Shown: positions 7,611 through 15,958 of the stretch, one piece after another
Layout of the letters: each line of letters opens with the position of its first letter
How positions within the stretch are numbered: the first letter of the stretch is position 1
Position numbers and translations under genes: made by a program
Source of the DNA: Streptomyces sp. NBC_00539
GTDB lineage: Bacteria > Actinomycetota > Actinomycetes > Streptomycetales > Streptomycetaceae
DNA: 64,000 nt
Assembly: GCF_036346105.1 (NCBI RefSeq)
Contig: NZ_CP107812.1
Location: 372,001 to 436,000 of the forward strand
Reading direction: 5' to 3'
Notes under the pieces: generated by a model
Seen by the model: the letters and a program-made list of their open reading frames with translations, nothing else
Told to the model about the DNA's origin: nothing
The model's database searches: none

Positions 7611-9496
7611 GCCACCTCCCCGGCAAGCTCCCGGGAGCGGTGAGTGAGGCAGACGTTGCGGGTCGGCAGGGCCCTGCGGGTGCAGGGCACTTCACCGTCG
7701 AACCCGGAGCAGGCCCCCGGCACCGACGGCGCAGCGGGAGCGGCAACGGCGACAGTCAGGGCATCGGCCTCCTCGCGGCACAGCTTGCACAGACCGGTGT
7801 CGACGGCCCGCCCGGTCAGGAAGATCACGCACCCGCAGTCGCCACACGAGGCACGCCGCGGGCCTTCGGGCTCCCGGGGCACCAGAACCGGCGCGGGGCG
7901 CCGGATGGCGGCGTCCAGCTCACAGTCGGCGCAGCGCCCAAACGGTCCGGGTCGGGTGCCGTGCTGGGGGCACAGGCCCTGCTCCAGGCGCTGTTCGCAC
8001 TGGCGGGCGGCGCGCTGGTCCTGGACGATTTCGGCGCACAGATCGCAGGCCGCGCCGGTCCGCCAGATGATGCTGGCCTCGCAGTCCTGGTAGCCGCAGC
8101 CCCAGCGGGGCAGGGCCACCCCCAGCAGCCACCGGCCCGGATCGCGGATGTCGGAGAGCATCACCTTGGCCAGGCGGGCCGTCAGCCGGTGCCGGAGACG
8201 GTCGGGGGCGGTGCCCTCGCGCAGCTGACGGCCCACCTCACGGGCGATCTTCCGGGCAACGAAGCTGCTCGTTACCTGCTCCAGCAGCACGTGGACCGGC
8301 TCCAGCACAGCGTAGATCTCCGGGCTCATGGCCAGCTGCGGTCCGGTGTGCGATGACCGGGACGACCCGCCATCCTTGCTGGTGCGCTTTTCGCTGCTCG
8401 GCTTCGAGGAGGGCTGGCTGATCTCACCCGCGCGCAGCGCGACACCACCCCCGCTGGTCGAACGTGTCGTCGCGGCAGCCGGGATTTCCACAGCCTCAGC
8501 GCCCTCAACTACCTGTACCTCGCCTACGGCGGGTGAGATGAGTGCACGCTCGTCATCCGGTGAGTCAGTCCTAGGTGATTCCTTATAGGCGAGGGATCCC
8601 TCACCAACCAGGGAACCCGATCCCTCACCAACCAGGGAACCCGATCCCTCACCAACTTGGGAACCCGATCCCTCACCAACTTGGGAACTGGCCGACCCCT
8701 CAGAACCACTGTCCACAGCTGTCTCAGCGGCCTCCGGAGCAGCGCTGCAACCGTCGGCCGGGACGCCCGGCCGGGCCTCCGGAGCGAGGTCGTGCGCGAT
8801 GTACAGGTTCCGGCCCCGCTGCCCCGCACGCCGCTGCACCGTCAACCAGCGCGCAGCCTCCACCTCGGTGACGACCGCTGACGCAGCCGTCACCGACAGC
8901 GCCTCGCCGGCCTTCTTGCCCGAGTGGTGCCAAAGACACGAGGCGAGCTCCGCCTCGGTCAACGCGATCCCCCGCGCCTGTGCGTACGCGACCAGCGCGT
9001 ACACCCGAAGCTGCCGGGGCGTGAGGTCCTCCGCGGCCGCCACCGGCAGCCACACGAACGCCTCCTCACCAGACATCGGCCGTACCGACCGCACCGCCGA
9101 CTGCCCCATCCCTCCCGGCAGCGTCCGGCGCGCCGAACGCAGCTCCACTACACCGTCCGGGCCCGGACGGCGTAGCTGCGTCATTCCTCGCTCCACCGAC
9201 GCCGCCGACAGCCCCAGGTACGAGGCGATCGTCTCCGTCTTTGCCTGGCAGCCCTCCGGCCGCGACGCCAGCGCCTTCACCTTCACGTACACCGACAGCG
9301 ACACGTCCTGATAGGCCGGCGACCACACCAGACGCATCGGCACACGAACCCGCTGCCGTCGTACCACCCCCGCACCCGGCACCGGCTGCAGCGCGCTCCG
9401 CTGGCCGGGAATCCTGACCGGGGCCCCGCCGACCTTGTCGACGTCGTCCCAGAGCGGGCGGTCCAGTACGGCGGCCGGCGCCGCCACGGCGCTCAT
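7607..9496 (-). CDS. Winged-helix replication-initiator candidate
   Basis: A 629-residue protein. Residues 50-130 look like a winged helix (YVKVKALASR, AKTETIASYLGLSAASVERGMTQLRR). A second helical segment (LTPRQLRVYALVAYAQ) follows at 155-240. A repetitive Ser/Gly/Val/Glu linker holds four near-identical eight-residue units. The C-terminal third has several Cys pairs (CGYQDC, CDLC, CADC, CGDCGC) that should bind zinc. HTH proteins of this layout next to DUF721 genes occur on Streptomyces plasmids, so a Rep role is proposed. A regulator cannot be excluded. ATG 9496 overlaps the end of a small leader ORF. Confidence 0.55.
   Translation of the reverse strand: MSAVAAPAAVLDRPLWDDVDKVGGAPVRIPGQRSALQPVPGAGVVRRQRVRVPMRLVWSPAYQDVSLSVYVKVKALASRPEGCQAKTETIASYLGLSAASVERGMTQLRRPGPDGVVELRSARRTLPGGMGQSAVRSVRPMSGEEAFVWLPVAAAEDLTPRQLRVYALVAYAQARGIALTEAELASCLWHHSGKKAGEALSVTAASAVVTEVEAARWLTVQRRAGQRGRNLYIAHDLAPEARPGVPADGCSAAPEAAETAVDSGSEGSASSQVGEGSGSQVGEGSGSLVGEGSGSLVGEGSLAYKESPRTDSPDDERALISPAVGEVQVVEGAEAVEIPAAATTRSTSGGGVALRAGEISQPSSKPSSEKRTSKDGGSSRSSHTGPQLAMSPEIYAVLEPVHVLLEQVTSSFVARKIAREVGRQLREGTAPDRLRHRLTARLAKVMLSDIRDPGRWLLGVALPRWGCGYQDCEASIIWRTGAACDLCAEIVQDQRAARQCEQRLEQGLCPQHGTRPGPFGRCADCELDAAIRRPAPVLVPREPEGPRRASCGDCGCVIFLTGRAVDTGLCKLCREEADALTVAVAAPAAPSVPGACSGFDGEVPCTRRALPTRNVCLTHRSRELAGEVA
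8595..8690. repeat. Four 24-bp direct repeats inside the initiator gene
   Basis: Four consecutive 24-base units starting at 8595, 8619, 8643 and 8667. Units 1 and 2 are identical, and units 3 and 4 differ by a CA-to-TT change in the middle. They encode four copies of a Gly/Ser-Val-Gly-Glu octapeptide. Size and tandem arrangement also fit iterons, which in some plasmids lie in or next to rep. Confidence 0.7.
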
Positions 9497-9558
9497 CGGC
9501 CCACCGCCCCAACAGGAGCGGCGAAGACCGCATGGACTGAAAGCGTCTGTGTCGTCAT
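9493..9558 (-). CDS. Possible 21-residue leader peptide coupled to the initiator gene
   Basis: ATG 9558 opens a 21-codon frame (MTTQTLSVHAVFAAPVGAVGR) whose TGA overlaps the initiator ATG (ATGA). The frame continues upstream without a stop to about 10122, so the short start is a choice. No strong ribosome site is visible. Translational coupling to rep would resemble leader-peptide control in other plasmids. Confidence 0.35.
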   Translation of the reverse strand: MTTQTLSVHAVFAAPVGAVGR

Positions 9559-10727
9559 CGAGGTGTACACGCCAAAGCGGACACCCCCCTGAGCAGTCGG
9601 AACGCGCGATTCGTCATCCACCCGCCGACCCTGCACAAGACGGCCTGTGGACAGAGCCCGCTGAGCCCGGATCACCCCCGGCGCTCCCGCGCGGCGGGCA
9701 GAAAGCTTGGAACCCGTTTCGTCACACGTGACGCGGCCCTGGCGGACGCCGCCGTCGACGGAGTTGTCGTCGACCTCCCAGATGGGGTGCACGAGCGGGG
9801 CGGCAGACACCGCGACCGCGCTCGCCGATCCGAGGCCGAAGGGGTTGCTCTTGTAGCTTCGTACCGGAAATCCAACTTCCGGTGGGAACCGCGTAAAGAT
9901 GAATGAACCGGACACCGATCCCGTCACACGGGAAGCGGGAATGACTCGAACCGGACCGAATCGGACACGGTCGAGCTGACAGGGGACACCATTCTCGTGC
10001 ACTATGGCGGGACACCAACCTTCATATGGATCGTCCCGACCCGCGACCAGGCCCCTGCCAAGGGACCTGACCACGGCCGAGCGCTCTGTACGGACGGAGC
10101 CCCGAGCCCGACGGCCTGCCAAAGCCGCCGGAACCCGGGGTGACGCTGGTGGCTCAACAGAGGCCCCCTGCCAAAGGGACTTCTGAGGAGCCGGGGTGGT
10201 CCGCTGCCAAGCGGACCGGGTGACCCGCTCGCCAAAGCGGGGTTTTGCAGGGAACAGATCCAGCTCTATGAGCTGGAGCCCAGGACCGGGGCCTAATCCG
10301 GGAACTGGGCGGCCGACCTGATGGTCGGCGAGATGGGCCGCGCGGGGCCACAGTGGATTGCTAGTCCACCTATCGGCGCGCGCGGCCGATGGCCGCTAGG
10401 TCATGCCGACCCCCTCGAACTCGAGCGGAGTCGGCGCATACCCAAAGGCGCGCCCGATGGCGTGATCGCGAAGACGAAACGGCGCAGATACGCGTGCAGT
10501 TCCGCAGACGCGGGTACTCTTCATCCCGCGATCACCTCCCATCAGGTCTCGCCCAAACGAGGCTTCGCCCCGTTCGAGAGCCCTGGGACCCGGCATGGTC
10601 CTGGGGCTTTCGCCGTTTCCGATGATCCACAGCCTAGCCTCATGTCCCGACACAACCGCAGGATGAATTCCAGCAACGTCCGACGTGCCTCGAGTGCCGA
10701 GTCCACCCGACGGGAATCGCGGAAAAT
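9559..10727. other. 1.2-kb noncoding leader/origin-like region
   Basis: No convincing gene. Besides the five-hairpin array described separately, it holds several other perfect stem-loops. ACCGGAA pairs across 9863-9883. TCCCGT-CAC-ACGGGA lies near 9930. An 8-bp stem occupies 10259-10277, and GCCGACC-TGAT-GGTCGGC lies at 10312-10329. GTGGA-7-TCCAC lies near 10354. The density of structure upstream of the initiator gene suggests replication control or origin function. Confidence 0.5.
10048..10241 (-). promoter_or_regulatory. Five hairpins with a conserved UUGGC(A/G) loop
   Basis: Read on the minus strand, five stem-loops present the loop TTGGCA (four copies) or TTGGCG (one). Plus-strand loop positions are 10056-10061, 10117-10122, 10169-10174, 10205-10210 and 10230-10235. 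Stems differ in sequence but keep pairing: 8 bp with one mismatch at 10048-10069, 8 with one mismatch at 10108-10131, 10 with one mismatch at 10158-10185, 7 perfect at 10198-10217 and 6 perfect at 10224-10241. Loops of the UUGGC type are the classical U-turn contact loops of antisense-controlled plasmid leaders. They lie upstream of the initiator gene on its coding strand. Confidence 0.6.
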
Positions 10728-11435
10728 TCATCGGTCACCTGTTTCGCGCGGCCAGCCCAGAGCGGTCAACAGGGTGTCGGGCTGCCCGTCGTAGACAATG
10801 TGGGTCTCGTCAGTGTCGGGCTCGTGAAACCGGCCTGCGAATCGGATCAGGTCCTCCTCACTGAACTCGATCGAGTTGGGGTCGATGTCAGCGAGCTGAT
10901 TCCGTTCCCGGATCCGTGACCAGCGCACGTCATGCGGGACCGGCAAGTACACCAGGACTGGAATGCCACCGGACTCCATCACCAGGGCCTGCCACTCGGC
11001 CCGCTCCTCCGGCGTCCAGAAGCCGTGGTCGACCACGACATCCTCGCCAGCCTCCACGAGAGCGCGGAGTTCAGCAGCGATGTCGTTGAGGACAGGAGCT
11101 TCTCGAACCCGAAACTCCCCCCGGGGGAAGTCAACGCCGTACCTGCCGTAACGGCGGAACATCTCCTCGTCCGGACACAACCGCTTGAAGCCAGCCCTTG
11201 CGAGCGCCAACGCCAGCGTTGTCTTACCGGCACCTGGCATTCCCGTCATCAGAACCACGCAAGGCCCCTGCATAAGCACGCCTCCGGCTAGGGCGGAACT
11301 GATGCGAGCGATCTCAGGCTCCCTTTCCTCGGTCAGAGCCTCAACCCGCTTTGCGCGCAGGAGATCGCCGAGGCGCTGCTCCAGACAACTGATCAGGGTG
11401 TCATCCATGGCGAAGGTGTAGGTCGTGGTCAGCAC
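10728..11435 (-). CDS. AAA/zeta-toxin-like P-loop kinase
   Basis: A protein of about 235 residues with a Walker A motif GMPGAGKTT, a typical nucleotide-kinase layout (KRLCPDEEMFRRYG after the P-loop), DVVVDHGFWTPEER, and a basic lid region (WSRIRERNQ). It belongs to the AAA_33 group that includes zeta-toxin-like and small-molecule kinases. GTG 11435 overlaps the upstream stop (GTGCTGA), and ATG 11408 is an alternative. It is the last gene of a three-gene operon with a PP2C-like phosphatase fusion and an HTH protein. A kinase beside a phosphatase suggests antagonistic phosphorylation, but substrates are unknown. Confidence 0.7.
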   Translation of the reverse strand: MLTTTYTFAMDDTLISCLEQRLGDLLRAKRVEALTEEREPEIARISSALAGGVLMQGPCVVLMTGMPGAGKTTLALALARAGFKRLCPDEEMFRRYGRYGVDFPRGEFRVREAPVLNDIAAELRALVEAGEDVVVDHGFWTPEERAEWQALVMESGGIPVLVYLPVPHDVRWSRIRERNQLADIDPNSIEFSEEDLIRFAGRFHEPDTDETHIVYDGQPDTLLTALGWPRETGDR

Positions 11436-12772
11436 GTCATATCCGCCGTTTCGACACGAGTACGGCCGGGGGCGCCGAGGTCCACGCCGAACTCCAGAGG
11501 TCGGCCTTCGCCGTCGAGGAACCGAGCGGAGAGGACCAGGATCGCTTCCCTCGAGGCGGGATCGAGCTCCAGGAGCTGGGCGTCCTCGGCGGTGGCGATG
11601 CGGGCTGCCGTCTCGTCCATGCGTTTCACAGCGTGCCGACCCGTTTCCCTGGCGATGAGGTCCAAGGACGTGCCGCCAACGAGACGTTCGCTGCGGACCA
11701 GTGCGGGCACGGCGTGGGCGAACTCTGCCGGAATCCAAGACGTCGAGTGCGCGACGATGCCGTGCCGGTCGCGATAGACGCGAGTTCGCCGGATGACGTC
11801 GACTCCAGCCTCTACGTCGAGCGCGGCCGCAACGTCCTGCGGGGCGGGAGTGAGTGCTGCGGTGTGTCCGTCCGACCGCTCCCCGGCGCCCCAGGAGGAG
11901 CCGGTGTGTTTTCCACGCTCCAGGCGCTGGGCTCCGGAGGAGAGCGGTACGGGCTGGCCGATGCGCACGTATGCCGCGGTAGCGTCGTCAGACCGCTTGA
12001 AGCGCGGCCATCGCTCGCCAACCGGATCAGCAAGCTCGGCCTCACGGGTACGGGCGATAAGCGCTGCCGGCCCCTCCGAGCGCAGCAGGTCGAGGAGTTG
12101 CGCCCAGCTCAGGGCACCGAAGCTGTCGACGAGGCGGCTCGCGCCGTCCGTCAGCAGAGCGGCCTGCCGGACCCGGGCGAGGTCGACCGTCCCGGCGATC
12201 GCCTCGTCTGCAGCGGCCGGGTCGGTTGCTGCCACCCAGTAGCCGCCGGGCCGGTTCCGGAGCCGACGCTGGACAGTGACAAGTGCGGAGACGCGAGCGG
12301 CATGCTCTGGAGTGCCGGTCGGACCCTGCAGGGCGGCGCGCATCTCTTCGCCAGCAACCTCCTCGACCCGCTTGTCGGTGATCGTACGAACGCCCTCGTC
12401 GCCGAGGTCCAGCACCAGCACGTTGTCGGAGAGCACCAGGTAGTCGAGGACGTCGTCGCGCTCCCGGATCATCACGACGGTCGAGGCGGGCACGGCGTCC
12501 TGGTCCAATGCACAGGTGTCCCGATGAAGGTCGTTCACCTCGGCGATGGCGGTTCGCAGCGCTGCGCGCAGCGACACCGCGTTGTCGCCAATCAGGTTGA
12601 TCAAGCATGTGCCGAGCTGCCGTACGAACCATGGGGTGCCATGGACGCACCCCATGGGAAGGTCCTTCGGGGCTGACAGGCCGTCCAGCACGACGACCCC
12701 GGTAGGGCTGACGTGGACGATGTCCTCGTTCGCATGGCCCACACCCTGGGTCGATGCCATGGATACCTGCAC
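11429..12772 (-). CDS. PP2C-like phosphatase fused to a UTRA ligand-binding domain
   Basis: A 447-residue protein. Residues 1-265 look like a PP2C fold: VVVLDGLS near residue 30 in place of the usual DGMGG, PASTVVMI, LLTDGASR and SDDATAAYV, with acidic metal-binding positions retained. Residues 300-447 match the UTRA domain of GntR/HutC regulators (VDVIRRTRVYRDRHGIVAHSTSW, REAILVLSARFLDGEGRPLEFGVD). UTRA normally follows a winged helix, but here no HTH is present in this chain. GTG 12772 has a good GGAAGGGG site six bases upstream and lies next to the stop of the HTH gene. Confidence 0.7.
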   Translation of the reverse strand: MQVSMASTQGVGHANEDIVHVSPTGVVVLDGLSAPKDLPMGCVHGTPWFVRQLGTCLINLIGDNAVSLRAALRTAIAEVNDLHRDTCALDQDAVPASTVVMIRERDDVLDYLVLSDNVLVLDLGDEGVRTITDKRVEEVAGEEMRAALQGPTGTPEHAARVSALVTVQRRLRNRPGGYWVAATDPAAADEAIAGTVDLARVRQAALLTDGASRLVDSFGALSWAQLLDLLRSEGPAALIARTREAELADPVGERWPRFKRSDDATAAYVRIGQPVPLSSGAQRLERGKHTGSSWGAGERSDGHTAALTPAPQDVAAALDVEAGVDVIRRTRVYRDRHGIVAHSTSWIPAEFAHAVPALVRSERLVGGTSLDLIARETGRHAVKRMDETAARIATAEDAQLLELDPASREAILVLSARFLDGEGRPLEFGVDLGAPGRTRVETADMTC

Positions 12773-12773
12773 G

Positions 12774-13688
12774 TCAGGCCCCTTCCGGGCGGTAGAAGGG
12801 CGTGATGCGCTCGCTTTCGACGATCTCCAGCGTCTCCGGGTCGAACCGACTGGAGATGAGCGTGGAGAACCTCTTGGCCTTTAGCTCACGGTGCACGTCG
12901 GCCAGTTCGTTGGCGAGCCAGTGAACGACGCCGCCGGAGCCGCGGGCGTGGATGCCTGCGATGTAGAGGAAGGTTCCCTGGCCATCTGGCCGGGGCAGCC
13001 GGCCAAAGTACGCGACATCACCGTTCTCGCCGCGGTCCATAGGGGAGCGATACACCTGGCCGGTGTTGCGGTCGATGAGGTGCCAGCCGTCCTCGTCCCT
13101 GCCGAACCGCAGGTGAGGGTCGCCCTCGAGGATCTGCTCGATCAAGGGCGAGAGCCGCGGACCGCAGATCACGATCAAGTTGTTGCGGTTGAGTCGGACG
13201 TTGCCTCCGAGGGGGATCCGCTCGAACCCGATCTCAAGGCCGACCTCTACGGCCAGTTCACGAAGCCGCTCGTACGTTTGGACGTCCTCGGTAGCGATCA
13301 CAGGTCCCTGCACCGGCTTGTCTCGGCCGTCCCTCAGCCTTCCGTCCTCGAGCTTTTCAGCGAGGGCCACGACGACCTTCCCTGAGCCGAGGAACAGTCG
13401 CTCCGGCGGTGCTCCCTTGGCGAGCTGGCTCACTCGGCCCTTGCTGATGCCCAGTTCGGCCGCCAGCTGGGTGCTGTTCAGCTGGCCCACGCGCAGCGTC
13501 TCGTTCATCGCCTCGTTGCGCACGACCTGGAACTCGTTGCCGTAGTCCTGTACCCGGCCAACGAGTGTGTGGGCGACTTTCGCGCGCTCCAGAGGATCGG
13601 GCACTTCCTTGAGCTGGGACAAGACCACGTCGTAGGTCGCATCGAGCTGCTCTTTCAGAGCGGGCAGAGCCTCGTCGAGCGGTTCCAT
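12774..13688 (-). CDS. HTH protein with a C-terminal sensor-like domain
   Basis: A 304-residue protein. Residues 60-95 hold an HTH (NSTQLAAELGISKGRVSQLAKG). The C-terminal 170 residues form a domain with LIVICGPRLSPLIEQIL, WHLIDRNTGQVYRSPMD and FLYIAGIHARGSGG, which looks like a nucleotide- or ligand-binding alpha/beta fold. ATG 13688 was chosen because GGAAGGGAGG lies just upstream; an ATG at 13736 has none. It probably binds the palindrome in its own promoter and controls the operon, in which the missing HTH of the UTRA protein would be supplied separately. Confidence 0.6.
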   Translation of the reverse strand: MEPLDEALPALKEQLDATYDVVLSQLKEVPDPLERAKVAHTLVGRVQDYGNEFQVVRNEAMNETLRVGQLNSTQLAAELGISKGRVSQLAKGAPPERLFLGSGKVVVALAEKLEDGRLRDGRDKPVQGPVIATEDVQTYERLRELAVEVGLEIGFERIPLGGNVRLNRNNLIVICGPRLSPLIEQILEGDPHLRFGRDEDGWHLIDRNTGQVYRSPMDRGENGDVAYFGRLPRPDGQGTFLYIAGIHARGSGGVVHWLANELADVHRELKAKRFSTLISSRFDPETLEIVESERITPFYRPEGA

Positions 13689-13728
13689 GCCGTGCCTCCC
13701 TTCCTGAGGTGTCATGTTTACCTCATTA

Positions 13729-13741
13729 AACCGCATCGGTT
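13729..13741. promoter_or_regulatory. Palindromic operator candidate of the signalling operon
   Basis: AACCGCATCGGTT is an inverted repeat (AACCG/CGGTT) about 40 bases upstream of the HTH gene start. A related half (ATCGGTT) recurs near 13813, beside GGTTTAG-GGCG-CTAAATCC at 13792-13810. The cluster is a plausible autoregulatory promoter region. Confidence 0.4.
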
Positions 13742-14064
13742 CAAGGTGGTTGACGCGCGCCGTGACGAGACCTATGGTTTCGGTAGCCGAGCGGTTTAGG
13801 GCGCTAAATCCATCGGTTGCGTTCGCTACATCGGCACGTCAAGCGCCCACCACTGCAGGACGCACTTCCCCCGAAGAGGGGGAGGGCCAGGGTCGATAGC
13901 TCCACCAAATCCCCTGGGCCGGTCACCTGACTGGATGCCTCTGTCTGCACGTCGCAGCGCAGATGCGCTGTCTGTCCATCAGGACGCCGGGATCGACCCG
14001 CGCGGCCTGACGGGCGGAGAGAGCACCGCGACGCGCCCCGTCCCTTCGAACACGAGGAGTCCCC

Positions 14065-14916
14065 ATGACCACGACGCCTGCGATGCCGACGGCCTGCAAG
14101 CGCCGCCGCAAGACCCGCACCCCGAACGTCAACTACCTCACGCCGATCACCGCCTCCGACCTCAAGGTCAACGAGATCGACCTGACACCCGGCAAGGAGC
14201 ACCTGGTCTGCCCCGACTGCTCCACCTGGGTTCCGATCACCGGCACGCTGGGCACGCCGAAGCTGGTGCCCCACCACACCGGCCGCGCCAAGACCGCCGA
14301 ACCGCGCCGCTGCACGGCCGGTAGCAACCGACTCGTCACCATCGACGTCGAGGCCGACGCCTGGCGCACGAAGCTGATCGAGGGGGCCCCGACCGCCGCC
14401 TGCCGGCGCGCCACCAAGGTGCTGCCGAAGCCGAAGGTGAAGACGGCCCCGGCCGCCACCCAGATCAAGCCCGCCCCGATCAACGCGGAGCAGGTCAGCC
14501 GGGCGTTCCGCCAGCACCAGCAGCAGTGCCTGGCCTGCAAGGGCGAGGCCAAGAACCGAGACGGGCAGACGCTGCCTTGCCCCGACGGAGAGCGCGTGGC
14601 CGTCACTGTCCTCCGGCTGCTCCGCCAGGAGCCCAAGCGGGAGGCCCTGCGCGAATTCTTCGCCCGGGAGCGCCGGCGCTTCGACCGCCAGTACGCCGCA
14701 GCGGCCCCCGCGAAGCGGGCGTCCGAGTGGGCCGCAGTGCTGCCGAAGGTGAAGGACGCCGACACCCGACGCTCGCAGCTGCCCGTCGGCGACAGGCCGA
14801 CCGACGCCCGCAACGTGCCGCTCGCCCCGGGCGACGAGAAGGCGTTCGACCAGCGGCAGGCCGAGCTGGGCAGGCAGTACGCCGCCCGGAAGGACCTGGC
14901 CCCGACGGCGGCCTGA
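14065..14916 (+). CDS. Plasmid-type hypothetical protein with zinc-ribbon-like start
   Basis: A 283-residue protein of no known function. After a basic N-terminus (CKRRRKTRTP) it has CPDCSTWVPI and a later Cys (RRCTAG), giving a zinc-ribbon-like pattern in residues 49-85. A second pair follows in the middle (CLACKGEAKNRDGQTLPC), reminiscent of a DnaJ-type CxxCxG unit. The remainder is basic and helical. ATG 14065 follows an ACGAGGAG site. It opens a long plus-strand run of small plasmid genes leading to the transfer genes. Confidence 0.6.
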   Translation: MTTTPAMPTACKRRRKTRTPNVNYLTPITASDLKVNEIDLTPGKEHLVCPDCSTWVPITGTLGTPKLVPHHTGRAKTAEPRRCTAGSNRLVTIDVEADAWRTKLIEGAPTAACRRATKVLPKPKVKTAPAATQIKPAPINAEQVSRAFRQHQQQCLACKGEAKNRDGQTLPCPDGERVAVTVLRLLRQEPKREALREFFARERRRFDRQYAAAAPAKRASEWAAVLPKVKDADTRRSQLPVGDRPTDARNVPLAPGDEKAFDQRQAELGRQYAARKDLAPTAA

Positions 14917-15006
14917 CCAGCACACCGCGACGAACGATCACGGCCTCGACCGCCCTGCACGACGGGGCGGCCGAGGCCGTGGCTGCTCGTACGGCAGTCA
15001 TGAAAC

Positions 15007-15041
15007 GACGAACCCCCGGGCTTAGGCCCCCGGGGGTCGTC
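15007..15041 (+). terminator. Hairpin terminator
   Basis: GACGAACCCCCGG on the left pairs with CCGGGGGTCGTC on the right around a GGCTTAGGCC-type loop. A short T run (CTTTG) follows. It separates the hypothetical gene from the WhiB-like gene. Confidence 0.7.
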
Positions 15042-15074
15042 TTTGCAGTCACCCTCCGGAAAGGGAAGACGCAC

Positions 15075-15617
15075 ATGCACAGGATGACATCCACTCAGGC
15101 CCGCCGGATGCGGCGCCCGGTGCTCCAGGCCGCGATCGACGCCGGCGCCAAGTGCGCCCAGGCCGACCCCGACCTCTTCTTCCGGGCCGACGGCGAGCCG
15201 CCGGCCACTTGGCAGGCGCAGCGCGCCGAGGCGATCCGCTTCTGCCACGGCTGCCCCGTCCGGGCGGCCTGCGAGGAGCTGGCCCTGCGTGACGGCGACG
15301 GCAACGACCGCGTCGACGACCTGGTCCGCGGCGGCCGTTCTGGCTACGAGCTGGTCGCCCTCCGCGAGCTCCAGGCCCAGCGCCTGGCCGCCGCGATCAC
15401 CGCCGACGAGGCCAGCGACCAGGAGTGGAACAAGCTCACGGACCTCGCCGTGAAGCTGAACCGCGAAGCCCGCAGGATGCCGACCCGGAGCGGTGGCATG
15501 CCGCACCAGGCCGTACTCCTGGGGCAGCAGAACGAGCGGATCGCCGAGCTCGCCGCCAAGCTGGCTGTGGTGCGCACCGCCCGTCGCGCCCGGACCGGTT
15601 GGGAGGTCGCGGCATGA
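15075..15617 (+). CDS. WhiB-like (Wbl) iron-sulfur regulator
   Basis: A 180-residue protein with the four-cysteine pattern of Wbl proteins: an early Cys (AKCAQADPDLFF), then FCHGCPVRAAC (C-x2-C-x5-C). These bind a 4Fe-4S cluster that tunes interaction with the principal sigma factor. The usual GVWGG turn is replaced by a VRGGRSG segment. The C-terminal half is a longer helical, basic extension than in chromosomal Wbls. ATG 15075 follows GGAAAGGGAAG. The stop overlaps the next ATG (ATGA). It may regulate the transfer-region genes downstream. Confidence 0.75.
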   Translation: MHRMTSTQARRMRRPVLQAAIDAGAKCAQADPDLFFRADGEPPATWQAQRAEAIRFCHGCPVRAACEELALRDGDGNDRVDDLVRGGRSGYELVALRELQAQRLAAAITADEASDQEWNKLTDLAVKLNREARRMPTRSGGMPHQAVLLGQQNERIAELAAKLAVVRTARRARTGWEVAA

Positions 15618-15958
15618 CCGCCACCCTGACCCCGCGCGCCGGGAAGATCGACGACATCCGGCGCGAGGACGACTCCCGCGGCTACGAGCGGGACGAGACC
15701 GACTCCTTCCACCAGGTCGGCACCATGCTGCGCACGATGGCCGAGCGGGACGACGCCCGGATCCCCAAAGGCCGCCGCGCCCGGCGCACCCTCGCCGAGA
15801 TGGCCCCCGGCTACGTCCGGCCCCCGCTGCTGTCCTTCAACGTGCCGTTCCGCGCGGCGGACGACGCCTGCGTCCTGTGCGGCTTCTGGACCTGCCGCTG
15901 CGGCCAGAACGCCGCCGCCCCGGCGCCGTCGGCGAGCGCGACGGGCACGGTCCGGTGA
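15614..15958 (+). CDS. Small uncharacterised protein with Cys motif
   Basis: A 114-residue protein translated from ATG 15614, overlapping the Wbl stop. Charged N-terminal half (KIDDIRREDDSRGYERDETDSF), then VLCGFWTCRCGQ near the end, a possible metal site. No family recognised. Its stop overlaps the next GTG, so three genes are coupled. Confidence 0.6.
   Translation: MTATLTPRAGKIDDIRREDDSRGYERDETDSFHQVGTMLRTMAERDDARIPKGRRARRTLAEMAPGYVRPPLLSFNVPFRAADDACVLCGFWTCRCGQNAAAPAPSASATGTVR

Noticed and set aside
8595-8690. CRISPR-like array
   Set aside because: Repeats are contiguous without spacers and lie in frame inside a gene.
10340-10440. A 7-base loop with GCT flanked by a 5-bp stem looked like a tRNA anticodon arm
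   Set aside because: No matching T arm, acceptor stem or D arm could be built on either strand.
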